From assembly GCA_017506865.1 (NCBI GenBank), contig JAFCMP010000554.1:186001-250000 (forward strand): a stretch of DNA of 64,000 nt. The letters are read 5' to 3'. Below the pieces are notes generated by a model. The model did no database searches and had not been told where the DNA came from. It saw only the letters and a program-made list of their open reading frames with translations. Shown piece by piece: positions 41,041 to 51,414 of the stretch (the stretch's first letter is position 1; each line of letters opens with the position of its first letter). The position numbers were made by a program, and so were the translations under genes. Source of the stretch: Tribonema minus. Lineage: Eukaryota > Sar > Xanthophyceae > Tribonematales > Tribonemataceae.

Positions 41041-41865
41041 TGCCTGGGAACAGCAGTGCAGAGCCTGGTAGTGACAACTAGCTGATGTGGGTGCTCTGGA
41101 CATGCTTCACAGCTATATTTGCCAGTCTTCTCACTTGCATGCCAGCAGCCACAGCATGGCGCATTCTGGCCTTTGCCACGATGTCCAGTTTCAGCATCCC
41201 CTATGTAACTCGCTAGCTCTTCATGACTCGCTAGGAGAGCCGGGGGGAGTTTGTGGTAGCATCGCGTGAACCCTATGCTCAGGACTTGCTGAGCAGTGAC
41301 AAAGTGCGAGTGTCACCTGCCTTGCCTGCACTTGAACAATAGACCACTCTTGCACGGGGTTTGGTCGTGGGCGTCTTCTTGCTGGTCAGTGGGCCTCCTG
41401 TGGACCGCAAGGCCCCTTGTTTCAACATGTACCTACCATATACGTCTGACAAGAAACAGATATTTATAAAAACTACACTTCAACTGCATCCATCGAAGTT
41501 GGTCGGAGTTGGGATTATTTTGGTACCACCTACTTCTGAACTATGACGGTGCTGGTGCCTGCAGAACCCGAACGTTGTACATAGGGCGCACTAAAGCTCT
41601 GCCATATATTTCAGCACTTGCCCGGTAGTAACTTTGCGACCAATGGTGCATGCCATTCAGTCACATTCAAATGCATGGTTCTGTCATCTGAGCACATTGA
41701 AAAACAAACTGCACCACCAGCGTGGGGGAGTACTGTACATGCGTGATCATCTGCAGTGCCACTTCATAAACCATTGTTGGAGTTTAAAAATAAGCATACC
41801 AGTGAGCAAACAAAGCAACATCACAGATGATTGAAGTTGGCAGTGGCAAAACGGTCAGGCTAATG
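41041..41865. other. Intergenic, nothing recognised
   Basis: Moderate GC with short frames only. Confidence 0.4.
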
Positions 41866-42165
41866 CTATTTACAAATTGTCTCAGCTGCAGCTTCAAATC
41901 TTTCAGCATCTAGAAATGGCATGCGCTGCTGGCCGCGAAATACGTTGTGCTCAATGGAAGAGCTGGGGAGCATAGCAGCAGCAGCAAGCAGGCCGGCAGC
42001 AGTCACAATGCCGCTGGCTCTGGCGCATGACCCAAGACGCGCAGCGAAGTAGGCACCCGTACTAGGCCAAAATAGTGCAGTAGCCGTCAGAAAGCCGCTG
42101 GTACAGTCTACCACCTTCACTGGGACAGAGTCCCAAGTGAAGGCAGGATTGCGGTTCGCTTCAAT
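41866..42165 (-). CDS. Candidate terminal exon of an unrecognised protein
   Basis: After a CAG acceptor, the frame reads IEANRNPAFTWDSVPVKVVD, a hydrophobic stretch (GFLTATALFWPSTGAYFAAR), another (ASGIVTAAGLLAAAAML), and ends RFEAAAETICK with a stop. Two possible membrane segments are present. A diverged duplicate of its first part lies upstream at about 42391-42238. It follows the Gln/Arg-rich gene on the same strand, but the splice phase (0 here, 1 at the 42431 donor) does not fit, so it may belong to another gene or need an unseen exon. Confidence 0.45.
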   Translation of the reverse strand: MEANRNPAFTWDSVPVKVVDCTSGFLTATALFWPSTGAYFAARLGSCARASGIVTAAGLLAAAAMLPSSSIEHNVFRGQQRMPFLDAERFEAAAETICK

Positions 42166-42391
42166 CTGGCAGCTGGTGCTTCAGCCGTTCCTCAATGCCT
42201 ACAGTAATTGGTAGAGGCGACGCCTGCTACCTGCAGCTAACACCCGTACTAGGCCAAATTAGTGCTGTAGCCGTCAGAAAGCCGCTGTTGCAGTCGACCG
42301 CCTTCACTAGAAGAGAGCCCCAAGTGAAGGCAGGATTGCGGGTTGCTTCAATCTGGCAGCTGGTGCTTCGGCCGTTCCTCGGTGCTTCACT
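42050..42391 (-). repeat. Direct duplication of about 150 bp (exon-head echo)
   Basis: The blocks ACCCGTACTAGGCCAAA-TAG, GCCGTCAGAAAGCCGCTG, AAGTGAAGGCAGGATTGCGG and TTCAATCTGGCAGCTGGTGC occur at 42055-42196 and again at 42241-42391. On the minus strand the higher-coordinate copy is the partial one and lies upstream of the open exon. Confidence 0.8.
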
Positions 42392-42430
42392 GCAGCCGCT
42401 GCCTCCGCAGCCAGGCCCCGCGCCGCTCAC

Positions 42431-44710
42431 GCCTGCAGCGCTGCCTGCGGCTGCTTCGGCTTGTATCCTGCGGCTGCTTCGGCTTGTATCTTGGGCGCTG
42501 CTTCTTGGGGGGCTTGACGTCAGCGCCATCTTGACGCTTGTGCGCTGCCGCCGCCGCCGCCGGTGCCGCCGCCGGCGCCGCCGCTGCGGGCGCCGCCGCT
42601 GCTGCCGCCGCTGGCGCGGGCACCTTCCGCCTGGCCTGCTTTTTCCAGTGGTGCGGTGCCTTGCGTTGCTGAGCTTGAGCGCCGCCCTGCTGCTGCTGCT
42701 GCTGCGGCGGCGGCGCTGCCGCCATTGGGGCCGGCGCCACGGCGGCAGCGGCGATGGGAGCCGGCGCCGCAGCCTGCTGCTGCTGGGGCTTGCGCTTCTT
42801 GCGCTGCTTGCATTCGCCACCCTCAGCGATGTCGTGCTGCTCCGCTGCTGGTGCCGCCGCCGCTGCCGCTGCCGCCGCCGCCGCTGCTGCCGCCGCCAAC
42901 TCCACATCGTCCGCCGCTGGCACCGGAGCCGCAGCCTGTGCCGCTGCGACATGGCCGTCGCCAGCCTCGTCAGGCGTCGGCGGCTGAACAGCAGCGGCGT
43001 TGCCTCTGGCAGCCGCGTGGGCTTGGCGCTGAAGTTTGCGTCTTGGGCCAGCGGTCGGCCGCTGCTGCCGCGCGACCTCGCGCTTTTTCGTGTCCCCCCT
43101 GCGCTTGTGGTTGGGGGGCAGGGGAGCGCGCGCAACACGCCCCTGAGCGGGCGCCGCCGCCGCCGCAGCTTCTGCCTCCTCCGAACTGCTGTCCTGCTCC
43201 GCTTCCGCGACAGCGTCATCGTCTAGCTGGCCGTCCGCGGGGGCCTGCGGCGCCTGCGGGAGCGCCGCTGCCAGCGAGCGCGCGTGCTGCGCGCGCCACT
43301 TGCGGAAGATCACGGCCATCGCCCATCTGGTCATGATGGCAGCGGCGGCAGCCAACTGCTGGCGGCGCCGCGCGCGAAGCCGGCCGAGCGCAGTCGCCGC
43401 CCACCTGGTGATGATGGCAGCGGCGACAGCAACTTGTCGAACCCGCTGGCGCTGCGCGCGGCGGCAGCGGAGGCAATAGAGCGCGGTCACCGCCCATCTG
43501 GCGATTGTGGCAGCGGCAGCCGACCGCTTGCCACGCTGCCGCCGCGCGCGAATGCAGCGCCAGCAGCACTGCATGACGAGCGCCGCTGCCTCCGCTGCCT
43601 TGACCGCTGCGGCGGCGACGAGCGACGTCAAGACGGCGCCCACCTCAGCCGCCGCGGCGCGCTCACGCAACTGGCGCTGTGCACGAACGCAGCGCCACCA
43701 GCACTGCACAACGAGCGCCGCTGCCTCCGCTGCCTTGAATGCTGCGGCGGCGGCGAGTGCGCGCTCGCACTCCGCCATGGCAATCTCTCGCTGCTGCCGC
43801 AGCCGCTCGTTGTCCGCAGCCCTCTTCTGGCGCCGCCGCTGCGCTTTGACATGCTGCTGCTGTGCGCGCTTGCTGTGCTGACGCTGCTGCTGACGCTGCT
43901 GCTGCTGCTGCCGCCACCGCCGCTGCATGTGGACACGGCGCAACCAGCGCTGCACGACAGTCGCGCTCTGCTGGCGTCGGCGTTGGTAGGTGACAACTGC
44001 GCACGCCCACAGTACGTCGAACGCCGTCTGCCGGCGCCTCCGCCGCTGCTGCCGACGCTGCTGCTGCTGCTGCTGCTGCATGTCCATCGCCGCGTCCTCC
44101 CATGCGCTGGTGGCGGTGTCGCTCGTGGATGAAATTGCCTCAGCGCGATCGACGAGCGATGCCACGACGGCGCGCTCCTCGCTGCTCAGCTCTGCGTCCC
44201 CGGCTGGGCCGGGGGCGCATGACGAGGCTGGCGCAGCGCAGTACGGCGCATCCTGCTGCGCGGCGCTGGCGGCGGCGGCGGCGGTCCATCGCTGAGCGTT
44301 GCCTCCTCTCCGTCCACGAGCGCCGCCGCCATGACGCCTTGCTCCTCGGCGCGCAGCTTCGCGTCGTCTGTCGCGCCGCCGCTCGCCTCGATGCACGGTG
44401 GCGCATGCTGCTGAGCGTTGTTGCTGGCGGCAGCATCATCCTCTGCGGGCAGCGCCTCGATGCGGTCGAGCAGCGACGTCACGACGACGCGCACCTCGGT
44501 GTACAGCGTCGCCTCCTCGTCGCAATGCGGGCGTTTCACGGCGTCCTGCGCCTGCTGCTGCTGCTGGTAAAGATGTTGTTGCTGCTGCTGCAGCTGCTGC
44601 TCGTGCTGGTGGTGCTGCTGCTGCTGTGGGGCCGGCTGCTGCTGCTGCTGCTGGTAGTGGTGCTGCTGCTGCTGCTGTGAGGTCGGCTGCTGCTGCTGCT
44701 GCTGCGACGG

Positions 44711-44742
<32 letters not shown>

Positions 44743-47700
44743 GCTGGTGGTGCTGCTGTTGAGGCTGCTGCGGCGGTGGCTGCTGCTGGGCCAGTGGGAC
44801 CGATTCTGGCATGGCAAATTCGAACAGCAAGTGCGCATCCGCCGCCGCTTCCGCCGATCCTGCCCTTGATGCAGAAAGTCGCACAGTGGGCTCATGGCAG
44901 AAGTTAATCGCCCACGGAACCTCCGTACTCGCGACTTCCGCCATGGCGTTGAGCATCAGAAGCGTCTCTTCAGCAGTGCCGTCGTCATCGTCAGCCCCGG
45001 CAGCATCTTCTGTGAAGATAGCGTGCGTCAATGGAGGTCATGAGTTCCAGTTCCAGGGCTGCAATGTGGGCAGGATGTACGTGCTACACTTTGATCGCTA
45101 AGGTTCAGGCTTCAGGCAGTCTACACACTTTGGGCTCATAGAGGTGTTCAACATGAAGTTCACCAAGGTGTTGAAGTTATACAGTTTTAAATGATGAAGG
45201 CCACCCAACCACCAGACACGCAAATCTAAATTGTAGCTGACGCATGACTCTGTACTAAATGTAAATGATGTGAACGGCTGGTTACCGTGCACGTCTGGCA
45301 ACACTGTCAGGTCGGCCATCTCCTCAGGTACCGGAACCGCATCATCCCCCTCACTGTCCTCAGCTGCACGATCACAAAACGGTGCTCAGTATGATCAGCG
45401 CATTCGCAAGCTGTGCAGGTGTTACATACAGATATAGTTGTTGCATACAGATGTAGTTCACCAAATTGTTGAAAATGAAAGTTCACTTTGATGATGAAGT
45501 TCACCACTAATGATGAAGTTCATCCTAGTTCATCATATTGCTGAAGTTCACACTACTGTTGAAGTTCACCCTCATGATGACATTCGCCCAACAGCCAGCA
45601 GACTCGCAAATCTCAATCTTACCTGACGCATGACGTAATCAGAAGTACATGAAGTAGCTGTAGGTCTATGAATGTGAATTTAAAATGGCTGCTTACCGTG
45701 CACGTCTGGCAACGCCGCTGGGTCGGCCGTGTCCTCAGGTGCTGGAACCGCATCCTCCCCCTCGTTCTTGTCCTCAGCTGCACGACAACAAAACAGTGCT
45801 CAGCATGGTCACAGCGCATTCCGCAAGGTGTGCACACATATGATGACATAATACCATGTATATGATATGTTAACTTTTAAGAGGAATGCAAAGTATGGGG
45901 CGCAATATGTCCACTGACCACACGTAGCAGCACACGTGTACATGAGAGTACTGAACTGTGTGTTGGCCTACACAACACACGCTTGATGTGCGATATTGCA
46001 CAGCATGTCACCATCGCAAACCCAATGTGAACCGACACAACAAACCACTTGTATGAAGAAGGCACTCATCTGCTGCGAATGAAGCGCACGGTGAATGTAT
46101 CACACAGGCCTTCTATTAATGGGCCACCGCGCTGTGCTGCTGTTATTAACAGTGTTAAGACGCTACACTGCCTGTCAATGCAATCACTGTAAGGCTAAGA
46201 GGCATGAGCATACAACATGTCCATATGCTAGGTTACACGCACAAGTACACCTTGTCATGTATGTACTTCAAGTATGTGTGCATGCCCACATACCTACATA
46301 CCTTCATGCATATACCCATGTATGTTGATGGACATGCATGCTGTATGTGTTTGCATTGTGTGTATACCCACCCATACCTACATACCTTCATGCATATCTA
46401 TGCGTCACGTACATGCGTATTGTACTGTCTGCATACGCACACACCAACATGTATTGCATATTGAACTTTGTACCTGCCGGAACAGTGGTGACCAGCGCCT
46501 GTCGAGCTTGTGCCATGATCCCTGCAGAGCGCACAACGGTGGTATCATGAGAGACATGCACTTGATGTTCGAACGCACAAATTTATGTAATGCGTAATGA
46601 AGCAAAGCCGTAGCAATATTACTGCGAGTGCCATCACACTAGGTAGTCAACTCTGCACTCATGATAGGTTGTGACGCAATTGGGCAGCACCGCAGCCGCA
46701 ACGTGAAGACTGGGTCAGCAACATTGCAGATGCTAGCACTGACTTCACAAAAGCCACACAAAGGCACGGCAGTCTTCTGAGCACTGCTTCGGTTTGCACA
46801 GGTGATGCCGGATAACATGCAATTCAGCTCACCTCGATGTACACCTTGTTGGCAACCACAGCGCACGCTGCGGACCGGTTAAGCATACGTCAGATATACG
46901 TACGCACTCGCAAGCGGTGATATCAACTGTGTGCAAAAACTTCAAGTAGTGGGCGAGCCACCAAGGCGCATCGCATTGTCTGCCTATTGTACGAGCCTGC
47001 TCGAGCATTGAATGTTCCTCAGCAGAAGTATGCTGCAGCAGCTTCATTGAAGAGTTAGAGTGTGATGATAGAGTTGGCCGTGGGGAATGCCACTGCAGCC
47101 TCAGAGTGTATCAATGCAAACTACAAATGCCTCGTTTTGTCGTCGAGTCTACAGTTTCAGTCAAGAAATAGAGTTTGCGCACACACCTGTGGACGTCCAT
47201 CGCACAAAGCTGGGCGCATGTCGCAGGGCGTAGACGTAGAGAAAGCGCTGCCGTATCAGCTTCTTCAGCGACTGCGCACACACGACAGACAAGAGAGCAT
47301 GTAGCGTCAGCGGCGTGAGATATCATCATTATCAGCGGTGGCCACAGAAGCAGCTGGGCTGCACCAACACACGCTACAGTAGTTGCTGTGCATGTGTGTG
47401 ACGGTGAACACGTGTTCATTCGATGGCGCTCCGGTGGCTTGCTTGAATCAAATGCACGCAACATGATTTATGACATGTAGCATGACGGGTCGTGCGCGTT
47501 GGCATGATGAGTCGTGCGCGCCTGTGCACATGGCATGGCTCGGCACTTCAATCGGTGATGCGCCCCATCAATCTTCTGCAGCTTCACTTCCTGTAAGCCA
47601 TGTAATGACGCTTGAGGATTGGAGCGTCATCTGCAACACGTGCAAGTGTGAGGTCAGACCTTATGTATATAGACTACACACATCACTGTGCTCACTGATT

Positions 47701-50700
47701 CCCAGCATCGCACCTTGCCTGCGATGCTGCAAATGCAAGCATGTGCAGCTCTGCACATGCATGCATGAAATGTCACCTCACGTATTGAAGTTGACTATAA
47801 GTTGAAGTTGACCATAAGTTGAAGTCGACTATAGCTGGCCTACATGCGTACCTTCCGGGAAGGCTGAGTCTGCGCATGGCCTGCACTGCGCATCACAGCA
47901 GAACCTGCACACACACACACACACACACAGACATGAACAAACAGAGCGTACAACAAAGCAAAAGCAGGTCCGGATCAGCAAGATATGTACACCCATGACA
48001 AGCAGCTACCGGACATCGATCAACTCATCGTTGATTAGCATTGCGCCGTCCGCATACCTGAGCGCTGATCACACCCTTACTGAGCACTGTTACATACACA
48101 ACACATGCTGTACTATAACCAAAGGGTATGTATGTGTGCTGCAAGGCCTCATTGCTCACCGCGCGCAGTGAGTGCTCAGCACGCCATATTTAATCATGGG
48201 TATGTATGTACTCTTATGGTAATAGGCCTCGGTGCTCAGCGCTGTGCGCGCCATTGTAAATCGAGGGCACGTATGTATGCTGCAAGGCCTCAGTGCTCAC
48301 CGCGCACAGGCTCAGCGCGACGAGCTCCGCCATCGTTACTCGAGGGTATGTATGTACTTCTATGCTGCCAGGCCTCAGTGTTCACCGCGCGCAGTGCTCA
48401 GCGCGACAGTTAATCAAGGGTATGCATGTATGCTGCAAGGCGTAGGTATGCTGCAAGGCCTCAGTGCTCACCGCGCGCAGTGCTCAGCGCGGCCAGCTCC
48501 GCCATCGCTTGCAGAGTTGTCCATGCATCATGCGCCGCCGGCCCACCGCCGCGCGACGCAGCGAAGGAAACGCGTGCGCGCCGTTCGTCGCTGTTGCTGC
48601 TGGCCCTCGCGGTGCGCATCGAGCACAGGTCCGCCGTTGCGCGCAGCAAGAGGAACCCCTCATCGTCGGCAGTTGCGTCGCCACTGCTGTTGGCTGAGGG
48701 GCACAGGTGACAATGGGGGAGGGGGGAGGGGCGCAGGCGGTTAGCAGGACGTGAGAGCAAATGGGATGAAACATGCTTGCACTCCATGGTTTGCACTGTT
48801 TGCATCCCTGTGGTCATAGCCGTGATTTGACCCCCTTGGGCCTCAAGCTAGGGATGGGGTTAGTTTTTTTTTGACAGGTATGTATGTACATGGGCTGCAG
48901 TGCTCAGGAGATGGCCGCGGCCTGATTTGTTGTGAGAGAGATGATTTGGGGCGCATTCACCTCTTGCACTTCTTCACACTGGCATGTGCATTGATAAGGG
49001 CATGAATCAATGAACAGTGCAGGGTTAGGGTGAGGGTTAGGGTCAGGCTGAGCGCGATGCCAACTGCCAAAACGGGACACAGGGCAGTTCTGAGGCAGCA
49101 ACGCACATGTGTGCACGCACGTGAGGTACGTGCGCGTTCGTCCTTCCTACTTTGCTCCGCGAGCGGTGAGAAAGCAAAGTGCTGAGCTCGAGCTGAAAGA
49201 GCGTCAACCACAACAGTGACTTGAAGTGAACCACTTGAAGTTCATATATGATGCATCCAGGCACAGGCACGGGTATGAGCATTCAAAGCACACAAACTCT
49301 GTGAGAAAATGACTGTGCTTGAAAGCAGTCACACAAGCAGGTCGATTCAGGTGCTTACCGCGCGCACTCCTAAGCTCGAAGAGCTCCGCCATGGCCGCCA
49401 GCATCTTCTGCGCTTCGGACCATCCATCCGGCTTCCCTGCAAGGCAAATGAGGCAGCAAGGACGTATGGTGAGTCATTGGCACTTGAGTCTGAAGTTGAT
49501 GAAGTGAACCTGTGCTGTGCCGACCAGCACACATGTGTAAGCACTGATTACGGAGGTGCTCGACAAGAAGCAGATATGCTTGAGGAGGTAGCTGCAGCAG
49601 GGAGATGACATTGTGAACATGCTCACTCAGCTCGTTTCGCTGCGGAATCTGTGTTTATTGTAACTCTGTGCTCTTGGCTATGCAACAACAGAGAGGATAT
49701 CGATGTGAGGTTGAGCATCAGCAGCAACGCTCAACAACATCGCGCATAGAGCAGGACAACAAAGGTATCAACAAGCACTGGACATCATTTCCAAGTCGGT
49801 ATACTGCATCAGGCCACGGGGCCAGTGTGCTTCATGCATCCACCGCGACGAAGGACCAATTTCTGCAGCGCTCGCAATACCAATGACCATCGATTTCAAG
49901 TCTAGGGTAAACTAGGGTTTGCTTGGCGGACGCTTTGTAGGGTTGAACGACGCACCTGCACGTGCCAACGCGAGCAGGCCTGGGAGGTTGTAGAGGGCCC
50001 AAACATGCGGGCAGTGAGCGCAAGGAAAGCGCTGTGCTGCTGCTGCACCTGTGGAGCACAGGGAAGGTCGTTTCGGATGCGTGAAACAGGGGTTTTGGTG
50101 GGTGGAGAGTGTGCAGGCCTGGCCATAGCGGTGGTGATGATAACATGCCACACACGGACAGCTAGAACCAGGTTGCGCGCAAGCACGTACAGCACATCAA
50201 CAGGCAAGCAGCACCGACACACATGGCATGACAGATTGTACACCTTGAAGTTGCAGTAGAAGCCCGCGTGCTCGAGACTTGAAGGCGTGATGGTGAGACA
50301 GGGGTTGAACCGTGAGCGTTGCAATACATCACAGTGCTTCACAAACGTGCGCGTCTTTTAGGCTCGTACAGTCATTCTCTATGGAGGCATCAGCAGGCAT
50401 GTTGAGATCGGTTACGGGAAATGAAACTGTCTGAAGTGAAGAAGAAGAAGGGAAGAGAAGGAAGGAAGGAACGCACCTTGGGTGTCGGTATAGGACCACC
50501 TGCACAGAGCACAACAAGGCAGCAAGCGCGCAAAAAACGGCAACGCAAGCAGAGGAACACCTGGTCAGCAACATCATCTGGTTCAAAGGCACCTGCATTG
50601 AGCACACATCAATGATACGGCTGTGTACACATTGTCAGTAAGGGAAGGTGATCAACAGTCACGAAATGTGTACATAGGACAAAGACTAGCAGCCTAGCTA

Positions 50701-51414
50701 CAACATCCAGCTCGCAAATTGAGCGCATGGCACAGACAGCAGCATCGTATGCAAGTGATATGCAGTCACTGCAATTGCACCAGCTTAGCTGAGCATTGCC
50801 ATGCACATATCCGCAGCGACTAAATACTGTCTATATGACAGGACTAGTCCAAGACAATGCGAGCTACTCTACTGAAAACCCAGCGTCACCGGCGTAGGCA
50901 CGGCTTTGAGATGGTGAGCGCATGGTTCTTGCTGCGTCAGGCCCCCACAACTCACACATCCGCTGCACGCCATCGCTTGAAAACGGACTGCAATTTCTGA
51001 TTTCCATCTCACATCCAACAAGGGCTGTACAAGCACACCTTAAAAGTAGGCTCACATTTTGCCATCGACAATCAGATGCAAACTGTGGAATCTGCGACTA
51101 ATCGCACTCACATAGGGCAGTCAGGTGTGCGTCAGACCACGCCCCTCGTATTGGCCAACACACAACAAGGGCTATTACAAGCAGTTGCATGCCTCGAATC
51201 TTGCCAGCATCAATCAGATGCAAGCTATGGAATCTGCGACTAATTGCACTCACATAGGGCAGTTAGGTGTGCTTCAGACCAAGGCCCCCTCGTGTTGGCC
51301 AACGCGTACGCCATCGTGGCGCACGCGCCGGCCGCTGCTCCTGCTGCTGCTCCTGCCGCCGCTGCCGCTGCCGCCGCCGCTGCCTGCGCCAATCACTTCC
51401 AGGCTCCAACGCTG
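42431..51414 (-). CDS. Gln/Arg/Ala-rich protein with IQ-like motifs (partial, frame break)
   Basis: Exons supported by splice sites: 51414-51280, 49436-49359, 48693-48472, 45777-45697, 45363-45286 and a long one from 45009 to a donor at 42431. All start and end in phase 1, so any subset stays in frame; further exons may be missing. Upstream exons carry repeated helices of the form L-x-A-M-A-E-L-x-x-L-x-[ST]-A-R. The long exon has a polyQ/His tract, then three copies of a segment like SEERAVVASLVDRAEA, then a basic Ala/Arg/Gln region with VVQRWLRRVHMQRR, VVQCWWRCVRAQRQ and VMQCCWRCIRARRQ, which resemble calmodulin-binding IQ motifs, then low-complexity Ala/Gln/Lys sequence. A -1 shift is needed near 44290-44230 to pass from the first frame (45009 to 44186) to the second (44396 to 42387). 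Function unknown; calmodulin binding is inferred. Confidence 0.62.
44540..44790 (-). repeat. Coding CAG repeat: polyglutamine/histidine tract
   Basis: The plus strand shows CTGCTG runs. On the minus strand this encodes interrupted Q runs of up to nine residues with HHQHE and PAPQ spacers. Confidence 0.85.
45286..45777 (-). repeat. Duplicated whole exon (81 and 78 nt)
   Basis: Exons 45777-45697 and 45363-45286 encode EDKNEGEDAVPAPEDTAD...LPDVH and EDSEGDDAVPVPEEMAD...LPDVH. Both are phase 1 with CAG acceptors and GTAA donors, about 410 bp apart, and about 40 bp of flanking intron is shared. This is a complete exon duplication, unlike the partial echoes elsewhere. Confidence 0.8.
48140..48471 (-). 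repeat. Donor-side echo array after the exon ending at 48472
   Basis: The junction GCGCTGAGCACTGCGCGCG|GTGAGCACTGAGGCC (sense) recurs near 48400, 48310, 48235 and 48170. One copy (about 48335) also keeps the preceding GATGGCGGAGCT. The links read GTATGTATG/CATACATAC. Confidence 0.75.
49019..49052 (+). repeat. Interstitial telomere-like repeats
   Basis: Short run of GGGTTA/GGGTGA/GGGTCA units in an intron of the Gln/Arg-rich gene. Confidence 0.7.
51125..51165 (-). pseudogene. Downstream copy of the exon tail and donor at 51280
   Basis: TTGGCCAA-ACGAGGGG followed by GGTCTGA-GCACACCTGACTGCCC (sense) repeats the end of exon 51414-51280 and its intron start. The surrounding 100 bp is also duplicated (CATAGGGCAGT-AGGTGTGC on the plus strand). 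Confidence 0.65.

Noticed and set aside
42195-43226. 343-codon plus-strand frame and 330-codon minus-strand frame
   Set aside because: They are other-frame readings of the repeat-rich Ala/Gln/Arg coding exon; their Arg/Leu-rich composition is typical of shadow frames.
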